NCBI RefSeq assembly: GCF_011045835.1
Contig: NZ_CP047349.1
Coordinates: forward strand, 2,108,001 to 2,172,000
Reading direction: 5' to 3'
From: Proteus terrae subsp. cibarius
GTDB lineage: Bacteria > Pseudomonadota > Gammaproteobacteria > Enterobacterales > Enterobacteriaceae
DNA length: 64,000 nt
Part shown: positions 32,567 to 39,357 of the stretch, in pieces
Layout: the number at the start of each line of letters is the position of its first letter
Numbering within the stretch: the first letter of the stretch is position 1
Notes under the pieces: model-generated
Told to the model about the DNA's origin: nothing
What the model saw: the letters and a program-made list of their open reading frames with translations, nothing else
The model's database searches: none
Position numbers and translations under genes: made by a program

Positions 32567-32986
32567 TTACTGACTCAAATCATTAATAACTTGAAGTGCC
32601 TGTTCGCAAGCAATATTTTTCGTAGATGATGTTGAACCATCAAAAGCATTTTTGATAGTTGAAATTTGTTCTTTTGCGGGTCGTGGTAACGTTAAATTTC
32701 CATTAGAAAGTGCTTTTTCTACATCATTTAGCTTTTCAGCTAACTGCTGACAACTTCCATTGTTATTTTTAGATTGGTAAATAGCCATAAGCGTATCGCG
32801 CTTTGCATCTACGCTAGAAAGAGTTTCACGTATGGTAGATGACGAACTTTCAATCACTTCGCGGTTTTCATTCCAAAACTCAGTAGTATTTTCTTTAATG
32901 ACAGACACAATTAAAATAGCAACAAGAATAGCCAGCATAATAGTCAGCGACAATATTCCTCCCGCAATAATAAGTATCTGTTTCAT
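32567..32986 (-). CDS. small membrane-anchored protein of unknown function
   Basis: A 139-residue protein with one N-terminal hydrophobic helix (about residues 3-28) and a soluble, helix-rich domain of about 110 residues with two Cys (SCQQL and NIACEQ), which may form a disulfide outside the membrane. I do not recognise a family. The second in-frame start is chosen: GGAG lies 6 nt before that ATG, while the first is a GTG overlapping the ribosome site. It has no obvious operon partner. Confidence 0.65.
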   Translation of the reverse strand: MKQILIIAGGILSLTIMLAILVAILIVSVIKENTTEFWNENREVIESSSSTIRETLSSVDAKRDTLMAIYQSKNNNGSCQQLAEKLNDVEKALSNGNLTLPRPAKEQISTIKNAFDGSTSSTKNIACEQALQVINDLSQ

Positions 32987-33129
32987 ATTAAACTCCACAT
33001 AAAAATTATTTTTTTAATATTTCTTTTTTAATATATATAGTCAAAATAAATAGGATTCAATCTGGATTACGATTCTTTTTATTTTTTACATTTTATTACG
33101 GAGGTATACAGTTCTATTTATTCTTATTT

Positions 33130-33166
33130 ATAAAAGAAAACGAGCACCTAGTTTGACTTAGGTGCC
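33130..33166 (-). terminator. terminator of the methyltransferase gene
   Basis: GCACCTA / TAGGTGC closes on an 8-nt loop; the minus strand continues into TCGTTTTCTTTT. It lies about 35 bp after the stop. Confidence 0.75.
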
Positions 33167-33198
33167 ACTAATTAATATATAAATTTTTCTTGATAACA

Positions 33199-33984
33199 TT
33201 ACTTTTTAGAACAACATGCAATATAATTTAAAACATGTCGATTCTCTCTAAAAAAACGGAACATTGATAAAAATCGTGATCTATTTTTCTTATTTATCAA
33301 CCCATTCTTAATTATTTTTGCAGTCCTAAATAAGCCTTCATCACGAATTAAACCAATAGGTGACATTAAACTCATATTACCTGATTTTATTTTTACTTCT
33401 GAAAAACCAACATTAATAAATAAATCGTGCCACTCTTGCTGAAACATAGGTGCTACATTTGATTTCACTATATCGATTAATTTTTTTCTATTAACATCAT
33501 CATTTTTCTTCATAATATCGTGAGTTAATAATAAGCCACCAGGTTTTAAAACCCGGTAATACTCTTTTACTAGTTTTGTTTTGGCTTTATCTGCATACAT
33601 TGTCAGCATCGCTTCATTTATCACAATATCAAAAGTATTATCAGGAAAAGGCAAAGATAACGCATTAGCTTTTGTTAATTGGATCAAATGTGATAATTGA
33701 GCGCTATCGACATTTTTTTGCGCTTGAGACAAAGCATTATCATCCATGTCGATAGCAATAATATGACAACCGTATTTCTTGGCAATCTCGATTGAAGTTG
33801 TCGCCATATTACAAGCAATCTCAAGAACATGGCTTGATGATGTAAAATGTGCATTATTAATTAACCAATCAGATGCCTCTACACCACCCGGTCTTAAACG
33901 TGTTTTCCCTAAACTCGCTAAAAAGGTATGCCCTGCTTTTGACGGTTCTTGAGACATATATTGCGTTGTAGTTTGATTATCCAT
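33199..33984 (-). CDS. class I SAM-dependent methyltransferase
   Basis: A 261-residue Rossmann-fold methyltransferase of the Methyltransf_11/UbiE-like type. Motif I is HVLEIACNMATTS (a variant of ExGxGxG in which the usual second Gly is replaced), with the acidic end of strand 2 in IIAIDMDDNAL, and post-I motifs FPDNTFDIVINEAML and VLKPGGLLLTHD. The substrate cannot be told from sequence. AGGTG precedes the ATG. Its neighbours give no clear pathway link. Confidence 0.78.
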   Translation of the reverse strand: MDNQTTTQYMSQEPSKAGHTFLASLGKTRLRPGGVEASDWLINNAHFTSSSHVLEIACNMATTSIEIAKKYGCHIIAIDMDDNALSQAQKNVDSAQLSHLIQLTKANALSLPFPDNTFDIVINEAMLTMYADKAKTKLVKEYYRVLKPGGLLLTHDIMKKNDDVNRKKLIDIVKSNVAPMFQQEWHDLFINVGFSEVKIKSGNMSLMSPIGLIRDEGLFRTAKIIKNGLINKKNRSRFLSMFRFFRENRHVLNYIACCSKK

Positions 33985-34203
33985 ATAGACACCTTAAAGT
34001 TGCATTATTTATACAACTTTATAGTAAAATAGATTTAATGGGAATAGTTATCATTAATTTTCTTTTTTATAAAGAAATTCCGAATATGCAAAGAGGTATA
34101 AAGTTAGATATTGATATATACCCATTGAAATAAAGTAGGTAAAAAGACTATTTTTGTAATTACGTCATTAAAGGTAAAGAATATTAAACTTTGAATAACA
34201 ACA

Positions 34204-34234
34204 TTGACCTTCCCCTAGGGGGAATCTTTAGAGT
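34204..34234 (+). promoter_or_regulatory. MerR-family (CueR-like) promoter and operator
   Basis: TTGACC (34204-34209) and TAGAGT (34229-34234) are separated by exactly 19 bp, the over-long spacer that MerR activators need to untwist. The spacer holds the dyad TTCCCC-TAG-GGGGAA at 34210-34224, and the wider ACCTTCCCC...GGGGAA resembles the copper-regulator boxes of CueR and its gold/silver relatives. The start of the DUF305 gene is 36 bp downstream. The regulator gene is not in the window. Confidence 0.75.
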
Positions 34235-34269
34235 GATAACAATTTCACGATAAATTAAAGGAAACTGTT

Positions 34270-34635
34270 ATGAAAAAGTTTTTACCTGCCGCAGTTATTT
34301 TAATGAGTGCTATCTCTTTTGGTGCAATGGCAAACAATACACATATGAACATGGATGCATCACATAATAGCTCTCCAATGCAAAAAGAGCTTAATGAATC
34401 TATGAATAAAATGCATGCTGATATGGCAAAAGGAATGAATACTGATAATGCAGATGTTGCTTTTGCTGATGGCATGATAGCCCACCATTTAGGCGCTATT
34501 GATATGGCTAAAATTGAGTTGAAATATGGTACTGATCCTGAAATGCGTAAACTAGCTCAAGCTATTATTGATGCGCAAGGCCCTGAAATAGAACAAATGC
34601 AAAAATGGTTAGAAAAAAATAAAACCAATAAATAA
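34270..34635 (+). CDS. periplasmic DUF305/CopM-type protein
   Basis: A 121-residue exported protein with signal peptide (about 1-22, cleavage after AMA). The mature part is rich in Met and His (NNTHMNMDASH, SMNKMHADMAKGMN) and ends in the DUF305 core DGMIAHHLGAIDMAK with a paired His. Proteins of this kind are tied to copper or silver tolerance, and the Met/His content and the MerR-type promoter upstream agree with that. It stands alone with its own terminator. Confidence 0.8.
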   Translation: MKKFLPAAVILMSAISFGAMANNTHMNMDASHNSSPMQKELNESMNKMHADMAKGMNTDNADVAFADGMIAHHLGAIDMAKIELKYGTDPEMRKLAQAIIDAQGPEIEQMQKWLEKNKTNK

Positions 34636-34646
34636 GAATTTTATAA

Positions 34647-34685
34647 GGCTGTGATTTATTAGGCACAGCCTGTTTTATTTTTAAT
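34647..34685 (+). terminator. terminator of the DUF305 gene
   Basis: AGGCTGTG / CACAGCCT stem with an AT loop and T-rich tail, 11 bp past the stop. Confidence 0.82.
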
Positions 34686-34801
34686 ATTTCCTTTCCTAAT
34701 TTCTTATTAAAGTAAATCAAATAATTTTCTAATACTCATCTCATATATTATAATATTACGACTACCATAATATTAATCGCTTTATCACGTATGGGGTCCA
34801 T

Positions 34802-35713
34802 ATGAATAATTTAAAAAACATGGCGTTATTAACTCAAAAGCTAGCCATGCAGATTAAAAAATGGACTCATGATACTAATCAATTTGAAACCCCCATTCCA
34901 GGATTAACACTAACACACTGGACTTCTCCTACACCAATTACCAGCCATACTCATAAATCAGGGATCTGTTTAATTGCCCAGGGCGAAAAGAGAGTGATCT
35001 TAGGAGAAGAAAGCTTTATTTACGATGCCAATCATTTTTTAATTTCTTCAATAGAACTCCCTGTTATGGCAAATATTATGAAAGCCAGCAACGAGAAACC
35101 GTTTTTAGGGCTAGTTATGGAGTTAGATCTGCAAGAAATATCACAACTTATTGTTGATAGTGGAATAACATTTAGCTCAGATTCTAATGCCCAAAAAGGC
35201 ATTGCTGTTGGTGAATTATCAGAACCTTTAGTCAATGCGTTTATTCGCTTACTCACTCTTCTTGATGAGCCTGATAGTATTAAAATTCTTGCTTCTGGTA
35301 TAAAACGTGAAATTTTCTATCGTCTATTGATTACGGAGCAAGGTGAACGATTGAATCAAATTGTCACAGCAGGTAGCCATAGTCATCAAATAGCTAAAGC
35401 GATTGATTGGCTAAAAAGTAATTACATAAAACCATTAAATATCAATGAATTGGCTTCATGTTCAGGAATGAGTAAATCTGCTTTTTATACTCATTTTAAA
35501 ACAATGACATCAATGACTCCGCTTCAATTCCAAAAAAAATTACGGCTCAGTGAAGCCCGCCGATTGATGTTAACTGAAAATTTAGGAGCAATGACAACTA
35601 CTTTCCGAGTTGGTTATGAAAGCCCTTCTCAATTTAGTCGTGAATATAGCCGATTATTTGGAGCTCCACCGGCAACCGATATTAAGATGCTTAAAGAAAC
35701 AAATCATATTTAA
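34802..35713 (+). CDS. AraC-family regulator, YqhC-like
   Basis: A 303-residue regulator with an N-terminal cupin domain of the AraC_N type (about 20-165, including SHTHKSGICLIAQGEKRV) and two C-terminal AraC HTH motifs (about 200-295, LNINELASCSGMSKSAFYTHFKTMT and the FRVGYESPSQFSREYSRLFG signature). It is followed by an iron-type alcohol dehydrogenase, the same gene order as yqhC-yqhD in E. coli, where YqhC activates yqhD on aldehyde stress. The function is inferred from that parallel. Confidence 0.83.
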   Translation: MNNLKNMALLTQKLAMQIKKWTHDTNQFETPIPGLTLTHWTSPTPITSHTHKSGICLIAQGEKRVILGEESFIYDANHFLISSIELPVMANIMKASNEKPFLGLVMELDLQEISQLIVDSGITFSSDSNAQKGIAVGELSEPLVNAFIRLLTLLDEPDSIKILASGIKREIFYRLLITEQGERLNQIVTAGSHSHQIAKAIDWLKSNYIKPLNINELASCSGMSKSAFYTHFKTMTSMTPLQFQKKLRLSEARRLMLTENLGAMTTTFRVGYESPSQFSREYSRLFGAPPATDIKMLKETNHI

Positions 35714-35941
35714 CCGCTATAAAGTTTCTTATTCTCTCTATTACCAAATTTATATTATTCACAATCATCATTTTAGTTTTTTGGAAAAATAGGCAAGAGA
35801 CTAAGAAGATCAGACATTCATTTCTAAATACAAAAGCGATAGCATTCTACTCAACAAATAATCCATTCCTATCTTATTTGAAGTTAAAAAATACAATAAA
35901 CTTCAATTAGATAATCTTTAATCTGGCAATAGGATCTCATA

Positions 35942-37111
35942 ATGCAACTCGATTTCTCTTACTATAATCCAACAACTATCCATTTTGGTAAGAATTCTCT
36001 TGCTAAATTGAATGATGAATTATCACATTATGGCGAAACAGTTATGCTGATGTATGGCCGAAACGCGATTAAATCTAATGGACTCTACGATGAAGTTATC
36101 GCGATACTCCGTCATGCTGGTAAAAATATTATTGAATTATCAGGTGTTATGCCAAACCCAACTTATAAAAAAATGATGGAAGGCGCTCAATTAGTTCGTG
36201 AACATAACGTCAGCTTAATTTTAGCCGTTGGTGGAGGCTCTGTCATTGATTGTGCTAAAGGGATCTCTGTTTCTGCTTACTGTGAAAATGAAGATCCATT
36301 TCAAAAATATTGGGTTGAATATCAAGAAGTTAAAAATAAAATTATTCCTGTTGCTTCAATTCTTACCATGGTAGGTACAGGCTCTGAAATGAATGGGGGT
36401 TCTGTTATTACACATGAAGACACAAAATATAAAATTGGCCGAGTATTTCCTGCCAATGTATTTCCTAAGTTTTCAATCTTAAATCCAGAATATACCTTTA
36501 CTGTTTCTCAGTATCAGATGGTCAGTGGTGTATTTGATACCATGTCGCATTTGATGGAGCAGTATTTCTCTGATCAAGGTGCAAACACAACAGATTACTT
36601 AATTGAAAGTTTATTAAAATCTTCGATTGATAATTTACGTATCGCACTTAAAAATCCAAGTGATTACGAAGCAAGAAGTAATCTTATGTGGAATGCAACA
36701 CTTGCACTAAATACCCTCACAGGATTATCAAAAACACAAGATTGGCAAGTCCATATGATTGAGCATCAATTAGGGGCTTATACAGACTGTGCACATGGAA
36801 TGGGACTTGCTGCAATTTCTCTACCTTATTATCGTTTTATCTATAAATTTGGCATTGATAAATTTGTACGATTTGCAACTCAAGTCTGGGGTATTTCAAC
36901 AGAAGGAAAAACACAAAATCAAATTGCACTTGAAGGTATTGATGCACTAGAACATTTCACAAAAGAGTGCGGTATTGTAACTTCATTAGAAGACTTAGGT
37001 GCAACAAGAGAGATGCTTCCTGAGATTGCGCAATCAACCACAATTATTGGTAGAGGATATAAAAAACTAACCACTAAAGATGTCCTCGATATTTTGGAAG
37101 CATGTTTTTAA
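35942..37111 (+). CDS. iron-containing alcohol dehydrogenase (YqhD/BdhA-like aldehyde reductase)
   Basis: Group III, metal-dependent alcohol dehydrogenase of 389 residues. Visible parts are the NAD(P)-binding AVGGGSVIDCAKGI with the GGGS loop, the TMVGTGSEMNGGSV segment, and metal ligands in the GVFDTMSHLMEQY and HMIEHQLGAY...DCAHGMG regions. It resembles E. coli YqhD and clostridial butanol dehydrogenases, NADPH-dependent reducers of short-chain aldehydes. The AraC-type gene 228 bp upstream on the same strand is its probable regulator. Confidence 0.87.
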   Translation: MQLDFSYYNPTTIHFGKNSLAKLNDELSHYGETVMLMYGRNAIKSNGLYDEVIAILRHAGKNIIELSGVMPNPTYKKMMEGAQLVREHNVSLILAVGGGSVIDCAKGISVSAYCENEDPFQKYWVEYQEVKNKIIPVASILTMVGTGSEMNGGSVITHEDTKYKIGRVFPANVFPKFSILNPEYTFTVSQYQMVSGVFDTMSHLMEQYFSDQGANTTDYLIESLLKSSIDNLRIALKNPSDYEARSNLMWNATLALNTLTGLSKTQDWQVHMIEHQLGAYTDCAHGMGLAAISLPYYRFIYKFGIDKFVRFATQVWGISTEGKTQNQIALEGIDALEHFTKECGIVTSLEDLGATREMLPEIAQSTTIIGRGYKKLTTKDVLDILEACF

Positions 37112-37182
37112 TTATCTATCAATACTCTTGTTAGCATCACCTTAGCCACTAAAATAAATTTCATATTTAGGCATGTAATAAA

Positions 37183-37217
37183 TACGATGATTATCTAAGA
37201 AATAGTCATCGTATTAT
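37183..37217 (+). terminator. weak terminator candidate after the dehydrogenase
   Basis: TACGATGA and TCATCGTA are 15 nt apart, and the tail is only TTATC, so termination may be inefficient. Confidence 0.4.
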
Positions 37218-37399
37218 CAATAGCTCAACATTTGAACTTACCCCCTTCTTATTTCCTCTTCAAAAAGCAGATTAATTCTCTGATAAAGATGCCCCTACAT
37301 GTCGAATAGCCTATAATCATAAATACATAATATGATTACAGCTGAAGTTATACTTTTCAGCAATGAACTTCTCTCATTCGAATATACATAAATCTAACT

Positions 37400-38431
37400 A
37401 TGCCTAAAATATTAATAATACAAAGAGATAACATTGGTGATTTAATACTTACAACACCATTAATTGATACTCTTGCCCATGAATATAATACGAAAATAGA
37501 TCTGCTCGTAAACTCTTACAATCAAGCGATTCTAGAAGGTAACCCTTCTGTTGGAAATATCCATGTGTACAGCAAGTTACATCATAAAAAATCAGGCCAG
37601 TCATCCTTAAAACTTATTCTTAGTCGCTTGAAAATTATTCTTGATATGCGTCGTCAACATTATGACGTTGCCATTATTGCTCGTGATCATTGGGCCAAAA
37701 GAGCATTACAATGGGCAAAATTATCAGGCGCTAAGCGTATTATCGCTATTGGCAATGACACACCTTCAGCAGTGACAGATCCAATTCCAACACCGTCTAA
37801 TAAAGGTCATATCGCTGAGTTGTTCTGTCAACTAAGCCATCCTCTTGGAATAGAGAAAAAAGCAGGTCCTTTAAAGTTGTACGTCAAAAATGAAGAAATT
37901 GCTACAATTCGCTAACGTATTAAAATAACTGAAAATATTCCTATTTATGGATTACAAATTAGTTCACGCAAGCCACAACAACGTTGGCAAGCAGAAAAAT
38001 TTATCGCGTTAGCGCACCAATTAACACAACGCGAAAAATGTCATATTCTTCTCTTTTGGTCGCCAGGCAGGAGCGATAATAAACTGCACCCTGGTGATGA
38101 CGAAAAAGCACAATTTATTCTCGAACAGTGTAAAAATATTCCTATCACACCGCTGCCTACACAAAACCTTAGAGAATTAATGGCCGGTATGTCTTTATGT
38201 GATCAAATGCTAACTAGTGATGGGGGAGCATTACATATTTCAGTAGGTGTTGGTGTACCGACAGTAGCTATGTTTGGTAATAGTGATGCTGATTTTTGGG
38301 GGCCGTGGCATATAGCGAATGAAGTACTAAAAGCGCCTGAAAATAATGTAGAGCTTCTTACGGTAGACGACGTATTGGCTCGCTTTATTACACTAAGAAA
38401 TAGAATTATTGCCTTAGACACTAAGAGTTAA
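37400..38431 (+). pseudogene. glycosyltransferase family 9 (heptosyltransferase-like), split by one in-frame stop
   Basis: One reading frame encodes about 343 codons of a GT9 protein, the family of LPS heptosyltransferases, with the start MPKILIIQRDNIGDLILTTPL and the C-terminal sugar-nucleotide site LTSDGGALHISVGVGVPTVAMFG. A single TAA at 37913-37915, after the codons for ATIR, interrupts it; homologous sequence resumes in the same frame with RIKITENIPIYGLQ. No frameshift is needed, so one base change (for example CAA or GAA to TAA) explains it. No good ribosome site precedes the ATG, and only a weak internal start exists for the second half. It is either a recent pseudogene, a phase-like loss of an LPS enzyme, or a sequencing error. 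Confidence 0.82.
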
Positions 38432-38465
38432 TCGGTGAACACTTAGACAAAACAATATCAAATAT

Positions 38466-38510
38466 AAATCACCTTTATTGCCACAACTGATAAGGTGATT
38501 TTTTATTTTA
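38466..38510 (+). terminator. terminator of the glycosyltransferase locus
   Basis: AAATCACCTT / AAGGTGATTT stem followed by TTTATTTTA, 35 bp after the final stop. Confidence 0.82.
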
Positions 38511-38705
38511 CACACTATCAAATTTACAAAACCATATTAGCTTAAGTGACTATAAGATAATGTGTTCAATTTAATTTTTACTTTTTGATAATAAACCACC
38601 CGTAAAATGGGTAGTTTGCTCTTGCCCTATAAAGGCTTGTTACCGACTGCGCCTAAATGACGCAGCTTTCTCTTCGTTCAAGCTAAGTGCCTTTGCTACC
38701 TTGGC

Positions 38706-39150
38706 TTACCCTTTGAAGGGGGTCACATACTCTTTACTACTCAATTTATCCAAGATTAAATCCGACTTTTCTTGCTCTCTGATATACTTCTGAATTGTGG
38801 CTTCATTGACCCCCTACTGTACATACATAGAACCCTTCCGCCCAAAACTTTCTGTTTTTTAAATGGGCGTGTCTATCGAAGGTCATTAGCGAACTTTTAT
38901 CCTTCAAATATCCCATGAAACTTTAAATACCTATTTTTGGTGGAATACTCACTAACATATGAACATAATCTGGCATAAGATGACCTTCGATTATTTCCAC
39001 TGCTTTATACTTACAAAGGTCTCTAAGGATCTCACCTATACTTAAACGAATATTATAAAAAATAACTTTCCGTCTATTTTTCGGCAAAAAGACAATATGG
39101 TATTTACACAGCCACTTTGTATGTGCTGAACTTTGTGCTTTAATGCCCAT
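38706..39150 (-). pseudogene. tnpA: IS200-type TnpA transposase, disrupted
   Basis: The first 72 or so residues read well as an IS200 TnpA (GIKAQSSAHTKWLCKYHIVFL...), then an in-frame TAA at about 38930 replaces an expected Ser codon just after SIPPK. Homology continues in frame (SFMGYLKDKSS, RKFWAEGFYV) until one extra base near 38820, after which the C-terminal part with the catalytic-Tyr region ATIQKYIREQEKSD is in another frame, ending at 38706. The HUH nuclease motif is also damaged: DYVHML, where active relatives have a His at the Tyr. So the protein cannot be active. Confidence 0.8.
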
Positions 39151-39217
39151 AAACACCTTTCCTTATTTAAGTTACGAATATTAGCTTGAACATCTATATC
39201 GTAACGGAAAGGTGTTT
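39151..39217 (-). promoter_or_regulatory. hairpin masking the transposase ribosome site
   Basis: AAACACCTTTCC (39151-39162) pairs with GGAAAGGTGTTT (39206-39217), and inside it GTTAC pairs with GTAAC. The transposase Shine-Dalgarno AGGAAAGG is buried in the stem directly before the ATG. IS200 is known to hold its own translation down this way, and here the hairpin is perfect even though the gene is dead. Confidence 0.7.
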
Positions 39218-39310
39218 TTCTTGGTATAACCCTTGAATGCCACCCGCAAAGCAGGTGGTTTTATGTTTAAGACACTGATGCGACTTAAACTGGCTAAAGC
39301 CAAAATCAAA

Positions 39311-39349
39311 AAAATAGACCTCAATAAGGTCCACTTTTTATATGGTGCC
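39311..39349. repeat. tRNA-Leu 3'-end plus terminator repeat, left island boundary
   Basis: This stretch matches 43341-43380 at about 85 percent: an imperfect copy of the tRNA operon terminator (GACCTCAATAAGGTCC here, GACCTCATTGAGGTCC there) followed by TATGGTGCC. The last 7 bases, TGGTGCC, are the minus-strand form of the tRNA-Leu 3' end GGCACCA. After that the two diverge. It looks like an attachment-site relic or the stub of a lost tRNA-Leu copy. The hairpin may also end the helicase transcript. Confidence 0.65.
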
Positions 39350-39357
39350 TAAAAAAA

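Larger units (their letters stand above)
38593..39258 (-). mobile_element. decayed IS200-like element (IS200/IS605 family)
   Basis: About 670 bp, the size of IS200-type elements. It is bounded by imperfect hairpins as expected for this family: AAACCACCC / GGGTAGTTT at 38593-38617 and CCACCCGC / GCAGGTGG at 39240-39258. It carries a single transposase-like gene on the minus strand, now disrupted, and an SD-masking hairpin before it. There are no terminal inverted repeats or target duplications, which agrees with single-strand transposition. The exact ends are approximate. Confidence 0.7.
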
